From: Christiangramia forsetii KT0803
GTDB taxonomy: Bacteria > Bacteroidota > Bacteroidia > Flavobacteriales > Flavobacteriaceae
Reading direction: 5' to 3'
NCBI RefSeq assembly: GCF_000060345.1
Contig: NC_008571.1
Coordinates: 2,976,001 to 3,040,000 of the forward strand
Length of the DNA stretch: 64,000 nt
Below, in pieces: positions 9,370 through 18,102 of the stretch; positions within the stretch are counted from its first letter, which is position 1; each line of letters opens with the position of its first letter. A program made the position numbers and the translations under genes. Under the pieces are notes generated by a model. That model searched no databases. It was not told the DNA's origin and was given only the letters and a program-made list of their open reading frames with translations.

Positions 9370-10530
9370 ATGGTAAACTATTTTTCTTCAGACTTTAAAC
9401 TCGGCATTTTAGGCGGAGGCCAACTTGGCAAAATGATGTTATATGAAACAAGAAAATATGATATCCAGACCCTGGTTCTTGATCCTAGTGAAGAAGCTCC
9501 CAGCAAAATATCCTGCAACTATTTCGAGCAGGGAGAACTTATGGATTACAATACCGTTCTCAATTTTGGAAGAAAGGCTAATGTTGTTACGTTTGAAATT
9601 GAAGGGGTAAATATTGAGGCTTTAAAGCAACTGGAATCTGAAGGTATCAAAACATTCCCATCAGCAGCTACTTTGGAGAAAATTCAGAATAAGGCAGTAC
9701 AGAAGAAATTTTATCTTGAAAAAAGTATCCCTACTGCAAATTTTGAAGTTTTTGAAGATCTTCAGAAATTAAAAGATGCGGTTAAGAATAATAAGATCAG
9801 TCTTCCATTTGTGTGGAAAAGCGCTACCGGAGGTTATGACGGGAAAGGTGTTTCTGTCATAAAAATTATTGAAGACCTTAATGAACTTTCAGACGGTGAA
9901 TGTATTGCGGAAAGATTAGTTCCATTTAAGAACGAATTGGCGGTAATTGTAGCCAGAAATCCTTCCGGGGAAATGAAAACATATCCCGTGGTAGAAATGG
10001 AATTTCATCCTACTGCCAATCAAGTGGAATATGTGATCTGTCCTGCACGGATTGATGAAAAGGTTGCAGAAAAGGCCAGAAAGTTAGCAGAAAAAGTTTC
10101 CGAAGCTTTTGGGCATGTAGGATTGCTTGCTGTTGAAATGTTTCAAACAGAAGATGATCAAATTCTTATCAATGAAGTGGCACCAAGACCTCACAATAGT
10201 GGTCATTATAGTATTGAAGCTTCTTACACCAATCAATTTGAACAGCATATTCGTGCAATTTTAGATCTTCCTTTAGGAAATACAGAAAGCAAGGTAGGTG
10301 GAATTATGGTGAATTTGGTAGGTGCTAAAGATCATGAGGGTGAAGTGGTTTACGAAAATATAGAGCAAATCATGAAGATGGATGGAGTTACTCCACACAT
10401 TTACGGCAAAAAAATCACCAGACCTTTCCGAAAAATGGGCCATGTGACCATAGTAGATAAAGATATTTCAAAAGCCAGAGAAGTAGCTGAAAAAGTAAAA
10501 AATAGCATTAAAGTCATCAGTAAAAAATAA
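9370..10530 (+). CDS. purK: 5-(carboxyamino)imidazole ribonucleotide synthase PurK
   Basis: 386 residues, an ATP-grasp enzyme of de novo purine synthesis that carboxylates AIR to N5-CAIR. It begins with the family's GILGGGQLGKM dinucleotide-like motif. The ATP-grasp core contains WKSATGGYDGKGV, and the metal/substrate site NEVAPRPHNSGHYSIEA is intact. It is 6 bp upstream of purE, which uses its product, so the two form an operon. A -7 promoter box sits just upstream. It adjoins a divergent salvage operon, placing purine synthesis and salvage on either side of one 120-bp promoter region. Confidence 0.97.
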   Translation: MVNYFSSDFKLGILGGGQLGKMMLYETRKYDIQTLVLDPSEEAPSKISCNYFEQGELMDYNTVLNFGRKANVVTFEIEGVNIEALKQLESEGIKTFPSAATLEKIQNKAVQKKFYLEKSIPTANFEVFEDLQKLKDAVKNNKISLPFVWKSATGGYDGKGVSVIKIIEDLNELSDGECIAERLVPFKNELAVIVARNPSGEMKTYPVVEMEFHPTANQVEYVICPARIDEKVAEKARKLAEKVSEAFGHVGLLAVEMFQTEDDQILINEVAPRPHNSGHYSIEASYTNQFEQHIRAILDLPLGNTESKVGGIMVNLVGAKDHEGEVVYENIEQIMKMDGVTPHIYGKKITRPFRKMGHVTIVDKDISKAREVAEKVKNSIKVISKK

Positions 10531-10536
10531 ACCAGA

Positions 10537-11022
10537 ATGGGAAAAGTAGCAGTGATTATGGGTAGCACCAGCGATATGCCGGTGATGCAAGAAGCCATAG
10601 ACATTTTAAAAGGTTTTGACATTGAAGTGGAAGTAGATATAGTCTCTGCTCATAGAACTCCTGATAAACTTTTTGAATTCAGTAAAACAGCTCATGAGAA
10701 AGACATCAAGGTTATAATTGCCGGTGCTGGTGGAGCTGCTCACTTACCAGGAATGGTAGCTTCTATGTCTCCCCTTCCGGTCATTGGAGTTCCCGTGAAA
10801 TCAAGAAATTCTATTGATGGCTGGGATTCTGTACTTTCTATTCTTCAAATGCCTGGTGGTGTACCTGTAGCTACCGTTGCCCTTGATGGTGCAAAAAATG
10901 CAGGAATTCTTGCAGCTCAAATTATTGGAGTTGCAGACAAATGTGTTTTAGATAAAATCCTTGTTTATAAAGAAGGCTTAAAACAAAAAGTAATCGAAGG
11001 TGCCAAGTCACTCAAAAAATAA
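10537..11022 (+). CDS. purE: N5-CAIR mutase PurE
   Basis: 161 residues, full length for class I PurE. The signature GSTSDMPVM and SAHRTPDKLFEF bind the CAIR phosphate and ribose; GAGGAAHLPGMVA is the catalytic loop with its conserved His. It converts N5-CAIR made by PurK, encoded immediately upstream, to CAIR. A weak hairpin follows the stop codon. Confidence 0.97.
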   Translation: MGKVAVIMGSTSDMPVMQEAIDILKGFDIEVEVDIVSAHRTPDKLFEFSKTAHEKDIKVIIAGAGGAAHLPGMVASMSPLPVIGVPVKSRNSIDGWDSVLSILQMPGGVPVATVALDGAKNAGILAAQIIGVADKCVLDKILVYKEGLKQKVIEGAKSLKK

Positions 11023-11046
11023 GAAAGGCCGCTGATGCGACCTTTC
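11023..11046 (+). terminator. Possible weak terminator after purE
   Basis: GAAAGG(C)CGC-TGAT-GCG(A)CCTTTC hairpin overlapping the purE 3' end, but without a T run behind it. It could be an RNA-stabilising hairpin instead. Confidence 0.35.
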
Positions 11047-11234
11047 GAGTAGTAAACATTTAATCTGTACTTATTATTTATTAACCATTCTAAATATAAA
11101 ACCAGAACTTTGCGAACTACTATATTGGAATTGATTCATTTTTGCTTTGAATCGGCTAAAATATTAAAAAAAACTTAAAAAATTATCATTTACGTTAATT
11201 AATTTGCCATTAGCGTTAATCAAAATCTATACAA

Positions 11235-13265
11235 ATGAGTTCTCAAAATATACTATTAACTGAATTTGAATACGCTCCATTCTCGAAAATCAAAAACGAG
11301 GATTTCAAACCTGCTATTTTAAAAGCAGTGGAGCTGGCGAGAGAAGAAATTAATGAGGTTGTTAATTCTGAAGAAACACCAACTTTTGAGAATACTATTG
11401 AAACTCTGGAGTTCTCTGGTAAAAAACTGGATAGGGTTACCAGCATTTTTTTTAATATAAATTCGGCAGAAACAAATGAAGAAATTCAAAAAATTGCGCA
11501 GGAAGTTTCTCCCGTTCTTTCAGAATTTAAAAACGATATAATTTTAAATAAAGAACTATTTAAAAAAATAAAAGAGGTCAACGCTGAAAAAGATTCTTTA
11601 GACTTATCGAAAGAACAAGCTATGCTTCTGGAAAAAAAGTATAAAGCTTTTACCAGAAATGGCGCTAACCTCCCTGACGAAAAACAGTACGATCTAAGAG
11701 AGATAGACAAGAAACTTTCAAAATTAAGCCTGCAGTTTGGAGAGAATGTCCTGGCGGAAACCAATAAATATGAACTTCAGGTAACCGATGAATCCAGACT
11801 TGGAGGCTTACCCGAAAATTTTTTAGAAGAAGCAAAATCTGTCGCAAAATCTAAAGAAAAAGATGGCTGGATCTTCACGCTGGAATATCCTAGTTATATT
11901 CCTTTTATGAAATATGCAAATGATAGAAAACTCCGCGAGGAACTATCTATGGCTTTTGGATCCAGAGCTTTCAATAATAATGAATTAGACAACCGGGAGA
12001 ATGTTCTTGAAATTGCGAAATTGAGATATAAGCGAGCTCAGTTATTAGGTTTTGAATCTCATGCGCATTTTATTTTAGAAGAACGAATGGCAGAAACTCC
12101 TGAAAAAGTAAATTCATTTTTGGAGGAAATGTTGGAGAAAGCAAAACCTGCAGCTGAAAGAGAGTTTAAAGAACTTGAAAATTTTGCTAAAGAGCTTGAC
12201 GGTATAGATAAACTTCAAAAATGGGATGCTGCTTATTACGGAGAAAAGCTGAAGCAAAAGCTTTTTAATCTTGACGATGAAAAATTAAAACCATATTTTA
12301 AGCTTGAAAATGTAATAGATGGTGTTTTTACAGTTGCTCAAAAACTTTACGGACTTAACTTTAAGGAAGTAACCAATATTGACAAATATCATCCTGATGT
12401 TCAAGCTTTTGAGGTTACCAATGAATTGGGAGAAGAGATTGCGCTCTTTTATGCCGACTTCCACCCTCGTTCAGGAAAGAGAGACGGTGCATGGATGACG
12501 ATCTATAAAGATCAATATGTTCAGAATAATAAAAATGAACGTCCACATATATCCATTGTTTGTAATTTCACCAAGCCAACTGAAAAAGAGCCTTCGTTAC
12601 TTACATTTAATGAGGTAACCACGCTTTTCCATGAATTTGGGCATGCCCTACACGGAATGCTGGCCAACACAACCTACCCTAGTCTTTCGGGACCTAATGT
12701 TTACTGGGATTTTGTAGAACTCCCTAGTCAGGTGCTGGAAAACTGGTGTTACGAAAAAGAAGCTTTACAGCTTTTTGCTAAGCATTATAAGACAGGAGAA
12801 GCAATTCCTCAGCAATACATAGATAAAATCAAAGAGTCAGCAAACTTCCTAGAAGGAATGGCAACGCTACGACAAATAAGTTTCGGAATGCTGGATCTTA
12901 GCTGGCATGCTATTGATCCTACAGATGTGGAAGATGTTAAGCGGCATGAAGTAGAGGCTTTTGAGAAAACAAAACTGTATCCAGATGTCGCATCTAACTG
13001 TATGAGTACGGCATTCTCTCATATTTTCCAGGGAGGATATTCTGCGGGCTATTACTCTTATAAATGGGCTGAAGTACTCGATGCGGACACCTTTGAGTAT
13101 TTTACTGAAAATGGAATATTCAGTAAAGATATTGCTGATAAATTCAAAGAAAATATACTTTCCAAAGGAGGAACAGAACACCCGATGGAACTGTATAAAC
13201 GTTTCCGCGGAAAGGAACCTAAGCCAGATGCTTTATTGAGAAGAGCTGGTTTAATATCAAAATAG
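11235..13265 (+). CDS. M3 family metallopeptidase (oligopeptidase A/Dcp-like)
   Basis: 676 residues, normal for the thimet oligopeptidase/dipeptidyl carboxypeptidase family. The zinc site HEFGHALHG (HExxH with His466) and the downstream Glu in the helix near DFVELPSQ are present, followed by the C-terminal GYSAGYYSYKWAEVLDADTF signature of the family. No signal peptide is visible, so a cytoplasmic role in degrading short peptides is likely. Flavobacteria often carry both cytosolic and exported M3 enzymes; this looks like the cytosolic type. It is monocistronic, with a 212-bp AT-rich upstream gap containing a near-consensus TTAATTTG. Confidence 0.93.
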   Translation: MSSQNILLTEFEYAPFSKIKNEDFKPAILKAVELAREEINEVVNSEETPTFENTIETLEFSGKKLDRVTSIFFNINSAETNEEIQKIAQEVSPVLSEFKNDIILNKELFKKIKEVNAEKDSLDLSKEQAMLLEKKYKAFTRNGANLPDEKQYDLREIDKKLSKLSLQFGENVLAETNKYELQVTDESRLGGLPENFLEEAKSVAKSKEKDGWIFTLEYPSYIPFMKYANDRKLREELSMAFGSRAFNNNELDNRENVLEIAKLRYKRAQLLGFESHAHFILEERMAETPEKVNSFLEEMLEKAKPAAEREFKELENFAKELDGIDKLQKWDAAYYGEKLKQKLFNLDDEKLKPYFKLENVIDGVFTVAQKLYGLNFKEVTNIDKYHPDVQAFEVTNELGEEIALFYADFHPRSGKRDGAWMTIYKDQYVQNNKNERPHISIVCNFTKPTEKEPSLLTFNEVTTLFHEFGHALHGMLANTTYPSLSGPNVYWDFVELPSQVLENWCYEKEALQLFAKHYKTGEAIPQQYIDKIKESANFLEGMATLRQISFGMLDLSWHAIDPTDVEDVKRHEVEAFEKTKLYPDVASNCMSTAFSHIFQGGYSAGYYSYKWAEVLDADTFEYFTENGIFSKDIADKFKENILSKGGTEHPMELYKRFRGKEPKPDALLRRAGLISK

Positions 13266-13330
13266 CTGAAAACAGTTATTACATCTATAAATCTTATCTT
13301 TTTGATAGCTTTAGATAGGCTTTCTTTTGC

Positions 13331-13338
13331 TATTTTTG
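13331..13338 (+). promoter_or_regulatory. -7 promoter box for the ECF sigma operon
   Basis: TATTTTTG, a perfect TAnnTTTG match, 25 bp before the sigma factor ATG. Use of the housekeeping-type box suggests basal rather than purely autoregulated expression. Confidence 0.55.
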
Positions 13339-13362
13339 ATTAGAATCGTTTTAAACTAGATC

Positions 13363-13914
13363 ATGCCAGCTAATACCCTCGACCCAAATAAATGGGTTGA
13401 TAAATATTCAGACTACCTTTTTAATTACACGATTGTCCGGGTGAACGATCGTGAGGTGACAAACGATCTTATCTCAGAAACTTTTCTGGCTGCATTAAAA
13501 TCTGCTAAGAATTTCAAAGGAGAGGCTAGTGAAAGAACCTGGTTAATTTCGATTTTAAAGCGAAAGATCATAGATTACTATCGCAAAATCAATTCTCGAA
13601 AAGGAAAAGCCGAAGTTAAAATCAAATATTCTGATGATTATAATGAAGGTGAATGGCTAGAGGAGCAGGTAGCAGATCAGTTTGATAAAACTGCGGAAGA
13701 TGAAATGGAGAATAATGAACTCGGGCTGGCCATACTGGACTGCCTCGATTCTATAAACGAAAAGCACGCAGAGATCTTTAAGAGGAAAACAATTGACGGC
13801 GCAGATACCGAAGCTATTTGTAATGAATTTAATATCACCCCGTCTAATCTGTGGGTTATCATACACAGGGCCAGGACTGCTTTGGCTGCTTGTCTTGAAA
13901 AAAACTGGTTTTAA
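13363..13914 (+). CDS. ECF-type RNA polymerase sigma factor
   Basis: 183 residues. Region 2 is recognisable in LFNYTIVRVNDREVTNDLIS-ETFLAALKS and RTWLISILKRKIIDYYRK (core binding and -10 recognition). Region 4 is the C-terminal helix-turn-helix (AEIFKRKTIDGADTEAICNE-FNITPSNLWVIIHRAR). The linker is acidic. It redirects RNA polymerase to a specific gene set; the regulon cannot be read from the sequence. The stop is 2 bp from the next ORF, which has a zinc-binding anti-sigma-like motif, so the pair likely forms a sigma/anti-sigma unit. Confidence 0.92.
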   Translation: MPANTLDPNKWVDKYSDYLFNYTIVRVNDREVTNDLISETFLAALKSAKNFKGEASERTWLISILKRKIIDYYRKINSRKGKAEVKIKYSDDYNEGEWLEEQVADQFDKTAEDEMENNELGLAILDCLDSINEKHAEIFKRKTIDGADTEAICNEFNITPSNLWVIIHRARTALAACLEKNWF

Positions 13915-13916
13915 TT

Positions 13917-14183
13917 ATGAGTAAAAAAAGTAACTTCCTTTTTGTTGATTGTTCTGAAGCGGCTACCTGCTGTGACAAGGCGCAATATGAAGAAGCAGAT
14001 TTCCTGGAGAAGATCAAACTCACCATTCACCTCATGTTTTGTAAAACCTGCAGAAAATTCTCAAAGAGAAATTCAAAACTTACCAATCTCATGCAGGAAT
14101 CTAAACTGGAAACCTGTCCTGAAGAAAAGAAAAACCAGTGGCGACAGCAAATTAAAAAGGAATTTGCGGAAGACCGAAATTGA
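13917..14183 (+). CDS. Small zinc-finger protein, putative soluble anti-sigma factor
   Basis: 88 residues, Cys-rich. The segment HLMFCKTC gives HxxxCxxC, the ZAS (zinc-binding anti-sigma) signature, with further Cys in CSEAATCCDKA. No membrane segment is predicted, so any anti-sigma activity would be cytoplasmic, as for RsrA/ChrR-type proteins that sense redox or zinc. Its start is 2 bp after the ECF sigma stop, so the genes are translationally close. Its 3' end overlaps the convergent membrane-protein gene by 32 bp. Function is inferred from motif plus position. Confidence 0.75.
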   Translation: MSKKSNFLFVDCSEAATCCDKAQYEEADFLEKIKLTIHLMFCKTCRKFSKRNSKLTNLMQESKLETCPEEKKNQWRQQIKKEFAEDRN

Positions 14184-14991
14184 CTATCAGATAAACCCCC
14201 AGATATAGAATAGGCACCGCTTCTACCCAGAATGAAGCATAATATTTTTTTTGATCCTCCTTGGATTGCCATAAAAAAAGCCCGCTAAGAAATAATATTG
14301 CTCCTAAGGCTAAAAATTCAGCTGAATTAAATGATTCCTGAAATAATTCTACCAGAAATATTATCAAAATCAAAAAAGTCCCAAAAATTTTGGTCGTAGA
14401 ACTTCCAAGCTTCTGAGGAATAGTCCCCAGGTTCTCATTATCAAAATTTAGATCCCTTATTTCAAAAGGCAACGTTAAAATAATCACCAGTAGAATTCGC
14501 TGTACAAAATCTATCAGTAATTCAATTCCAAGAAATTTTTCAGCATTAATTAGAGGAAGCAATACCGTACTCCCAGCCCACACTAATGCTATGATAAAGA
14601 TCTTGATTCCGGGGAGACTTCGTAGATTCTTACCACCTCCAAAAACAGGAATCGCATAGAATAAGGTAAAAGCACCTAATATCCCTGTAGCAATGAGCAC
14701 CTCCATTTTCAGTTGAAAACAGAAATAGACTAATGCTATAAAGCAAAAACAGGAAAATATCTGAATGATCTTTAAATTTTTTGCAAGGCTTAAATGATGA
14801 AGTTTAGCAATACCCGCATATTTCACAAAATTATAACCGGTAATGGAGGCAAAAAAAATAAACAGAAGAAGATTTAGATCAGGGATAAGATCATGCTCAA
14901 AAAAAGTGATCAAGGTAAAAGCAACAACAGCTAAAGAGACATGGATGCTACTATTTATATAAAGTTCAAAAGTATTTTTCAAATACTTCAT
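14152..14991 (-). CDS. UbiA-like integral membrane protein
   Basis: 279 residues with about eight hydrophobic helices. The second half has PFEIRDLNFDNENLGTIPQK-LG, resembling the second Asp-rich loop of UbiA prenyltransferases (DxxxD...TIPxxLG). The first UbiA motif (NDxxDxxxD) is not visible; the equivalent region reads SITGYNFVKYAG. It may therefore be a UbiA-fold protein with altered or lost prenyl diphosphate binding. Similar proteins are usually left hypothetical in flavobacteria. It stands alone between a sigma operon and gcvP, overlapping the former tail to tail by 32 bp. Confidence 0.7.
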   Translation of the reverse strand: MKYLKNTFELYINSSIHVSLAVVAFTLITFFEHDLIPDLNLLLFIFFASITGYNFVKYAGIAKLHHLSLAKNLKIIQIFSCFCFIALVYFCFQLKMEVLIATGILGAFTLFYAIPVFGGGKNLRSLPGIKIFIIALVWAGSTVLLPLINAEKFLGIELLIDFVQRILLVIILTLPFEIRDLNFDNENLGTIPQKLGSSTTKIFGTFLILIIFLVELFQESFNSAEFLALGAILFLSGLFLWQSKEDQKKYYASFWVEAVPILYLGVYLIVNFGLPQIPF

Positions 14992-15123
14992 TCTGTAAAA
15001 TTACATATAAAATCGCATAGATAGAATAGCCTTTAAAATCTTAACAACTGTATACGCCTTAACTATAAAAAATTAGCACGAAATTATGTATTTTCGCAGC
15101 ACGAAAAACACAACTTTATTTTA

Positions 15124-17973
15124 ATGAGAACAGATTCTTTCGCGTTACGTCACATAGGTCCTAAAGCAGAAAATCTACAGGAAATGCTCGATACTATCGG
15201 CGTTGAGTCTATAGAGCAATTAATCTATGAGACGATCCCAGATGATATTAGATTAGATCAGCCTTTGAACCTTCCAAAAGCAATGAGTGAAAATCAATAT
15301 GCCGAGCATATTAAAAAGCTTTCTGAAAAGAACAGGGTTTTTAAAACTTATATTGGTCTTGGTTACCATCAGGCTATTCTTCCTGCCGTTATCCAACGAA
15401 ATATTTTGGAAAATCCGGGCTGGTATACTGCTTATACCCCCTACCAGGCAGAGATTGCGCAGGGACGCTTAGAGGCTTTACTTAATTTCCAAACCATGGT
15501 AAGTGACCTTACCGGAATGGAAATAGCAAATGCCTCCCTTCTTGACGAATCTACTGCCGCCGCAGAAGCGATGGCTTTATTGCATGCAGTTCGTGATAGA
15601 AAACAAAAGAAAGATGATGTAAACAAATTTTTTGTTTCTCAACAAACTTTGCCGCAAACTATCTCTTTAATGGAAACCAGGGCTAATTTCCTTGGAATAG
15701 ATATGGTAGTGGGCGATCATGAAGAGTTTGATTTTTCTGAAGAATATTTTGGTGCATTAGTGCAATATCCAGGAAAGTTCGGACAGATCTTCGATTATGC
15801 CAATTTTGTTGAAAACTGTAAGAATGCGAATATTAAAACTGCTTTTGCAGCCGATATACTAAGCTTGGTTAAACTTCAGGCACCCGGAGAACTCGGTGTA
15901 GATGTAGTTGTAGGTACTACTCAGAGATTTGGAATCCCTCTTGGTTATGGCGGCCCTCATGCAGCTTATTTCGCAACGAAAGAAGAATACAAGCGTAACC
16001 TTCCCGGAAGAATTATTGGTCTTACCAAAGATCTCGATGGCAATAATGCGTTGAGAATGGCTCTTCAAACAAGAGAGCAGCATATTAAAAGAGATAAGGC
16101 CACTTCTAATATTTGTACTGCACAGGTTTTACTTGCAGTAATGGCTGGAATGTATGCGGTTTATCATGGTCCGAAGGGTCTGGAATATATCGCAAATATA
16201 GTACATGCATCGGCTGTATCTCTGGAAGATAGCCTGAAGGAACTTGGTTTTGAACAACTAAATTCAGCTTATTTTGATACTATTCATGTTAAGGCGAATG
16301 CTTCAAAATTGAAAGCAATTGCTGAAAAGCATGAGATCAATTTCTTTTATCCAGATGCCGAAAGTGCCTGTATTTCGATAAATGAAACTACTACTACTGA
16401 TGATCTTAATGCAGTAATTGCTGTTTTCGCTGAACTTTCTGAAAAGAAACATGCTGAAATCGAAGAACTTTCTGAAAGAACGGCAATCCCTAAGAATCTA
16501 GAGAGAAAAACTGAATTTCTAACGCACGAAGTTTTCAATCTTTATCATTCCGAGACTGAATTGATGCGTTATATAAAGAAACTGGAGCGTAAAGATCTTT
16601 CGTTAAATCATTCTATGATTTCGTTAGGGTCTTGCACCATGAAATTGAATGCAGCTTCAGAGATGCTTCCATTAAGCAATCCGCAATGGGGGAATATGCA
16701 TCCTTTTGCACCAGTAAATCAGGCTGAAGGATATCAAACAGTATTAAAAGAATTAGAACATCAATTAACCGAAATTACCGGTTTTTCGGCAACTTCTCTT
16801 CAGCCCAATTCTGGTGCCCAGGGAGAATATGCAGGATTGATGGTTATTAGAGCTTATCATGAAGCAAACGGAGAAGGCCATAGAAATGTATGTTTGATCC
16901 CATCTTCAGCCCATGGAACCAATCCTGCTTCCGCAGTAATGGCTGGAATGAAGGTAGTTGTTACAAAGGCTTCAGAAAACGGAAATATTGATGTAGATGA
17001 TCTTCGGGAAAAAGCTATAAAACATAAAGACAATCTTGCAGCATTGATGGTTACGTATCCATCTACGCATGGGGTATTTGAATCTGCAATTAGGGAGATC
17101 ACAAATATTATCCATGAAAATGGTGGTCAGGTATATATGGACGGTGCAAATATGAATGCACAGGTTGGATTGACCAATCCGGGTAGAATTGGTGCTGACG
17201 TTTGTCACCTTAATTTACATAAAACCTTTGCCATCCCTCATGGAGGGGGTGGACCGGGAGTTGGACCTATTTGCGTTGCAGAACAGCTAAAGCCTTTCCT
17301 ACCTGGTAATCCAGTGATCAAAACCGGTGGAGAAAAAGCGATTGGAGCGATCTCTTCTGCTCCCTGGGGATCTTCTCTAGTATGCCTTATTTCTTACGGA
17401 TATATCAAAATGCTTGGAACGGGAGGACTACAACAGGCCACTGAATATGCCATTTTAAATGCTAACTACATTAAAGCAAGGCTAAACGATCATTATAAAA
17501 CCCTGTATTCAGGAGAAAGAGGACGTGCAGCGCACGAAATGATTATTGATTGTCGCCCATTCAAAGAACAAGGTATTGAAGTAACAGACATTGCGAAAAG
17601 ACTGATAGATTATGGTTTCCATTCTCCTACTGTTTCTTTTCCGGTTGCAGGAACCATGATGATTGAACCTACAGAAAGTGAAAGCAAACCTGAATTGGAT
17701 CGTTTTTGTGATGCCTTAATTTCTATTAGAAAAGAGATTGATGAAGTTTCTGTAGATGATTCTAATAATGTTTTGAAAAATGCGCCACATACTATTCATA
17801 TGTTAACTTCAGATGAATGGAAACTCCCTTACTCTAGAGAGAAAGCGGCTTATCCATTAGATCATTTACACGACAACAAATTCTGGCCAAGTGTCCGCAG
17901 GGTTGATGAGGCTTTTGGAGACAGAAATCTTATGTGTACCTGTCCGCCAACTGAAGAATATGCCGAAGCTTAA
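15124..17973 (+). CDS. gcvP: Glycine dehydrogenase (decarboxylating), P protein
   Basis: 949 residues, the full-length fused (alpha plus beta) P protein of the glycine cleavage system. The N-terminal half has RHIGPKAENLQEML and GYGGPHAAYFAT. The C-terminal half has the PLP-binding HLNLHKTFAIPHGGGGPG with Lys about residue 700, and SAHGTNPASA. It decarboxylates glycine and passes the aminomethyl group to the lipoyl H protein. gcvH and gcvT are not adjacent. The upstream sequence holds TATTTTCG, one mismatch from the -7 box; no glycine riboswitch was recognised. A strong terminator follows. Confidence 0.97.
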   Translation: MRTDSFALRHIGPKAENLQEMLDTIGVESIEQLIYETIPDDIRLDQPLNLPKAMSENQYAEHIKKLSEKNRVFKTYIGLGYHQAILPAVIQRNILENPGWYTAYTPYQAEIAQGRLEALLNFQTMVSDLTGMEIANASLLDESTAAAEAMALLHAVRDRKQKKDDVNKFFVSQQTLPQTISLMETRANFLGIDMVVGDHEEFDFSEEYFGALVQYPGKFGQIFDYANFVENCKNANIKTAFAADILSLVKLQAPGELGVDVVVGTTQRFGIPLGYGGPHAAYFATKEEYKRNLPGRIIGLTKDLDGNNALRMALQTREQHIKRDKATSNICTAQVLLAVMAGMYAVYHGPKGLEYIANIVHASAVSLEDSLKELGFEQLNSAYFDTIHVKANASKLKAIAEKHEINFFYPDAESACISINETTTTDDLNAVIAVFAELSEKKHAEIEELSERTAIPKNLERKTEFLTHEVFNLYHSETELMRYIKKLERKDLSLNHSMISLGSCTMKLNAASEMLPLSNPQWGNMHPFAPVNQAEGYQTVLKELEHQLTEITGFSATSLQPNSGAQGEYAGLMVIRAYHEANGEGHRNVCLIPSSAHGTNPASAVMAGMKVVVTKASENGNIDVDDLREKAIKHKDNLAALMVTYPSTHGVFESAIREITNIIHENGGQVYMDGANMNAQVGLTNPGRIGADVCHLNLHKTFAIPHGGGGPGVGPICVAEQLKPFLPGNPVIKTGGEKAIGAISSAPWGSSLVCLISYGYIKMLGTGGLQQATEYAILNANYIKARLNDHYKTLYSGERGRAAHEMIIDCRPFKEQGIEVTDIAKRLIDYGFHSPTVSFPVAGTMMIEPTESESKPELDRFCDALISIRKEIDEVSVDDSNNVLKNAPHTIHMLTSDEWKLPYSREKAAYPLDHLHDNKFWPSVRRVDEAFGDRNLMCTCPPTEEYAEA

Positions 17974-17997
17974 TATTTAAAAAATGTCTCTAATAGT

Positions 17998-18028
17998 AAA
18001 AACCTGTCAGACGGCAGGTTTTTTTTCG
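17998..18028 (+). terminator. Terminator of gcvP
   Basis: AACCTG(T)C-AGAC-G(G)CAGGTT hairpin followed by eight T residues, 25 bp after the stop codon. Confidence 0.9.
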
Positions 18029-18102
18029 ACCAAAAAAATAACTATTTTAAGCGGGTTTTAAGATATTTATTTAAATTGTGACCCTAACAACAAGAAAGTC
18101 AG

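Noticed and set aside
15000-15123. Glycine riboswitch before gcvP
   Set aside because: The 124-bp gap is AT-rich with no tandem aptamer-like core; only a near-consensus -7 box was seen.
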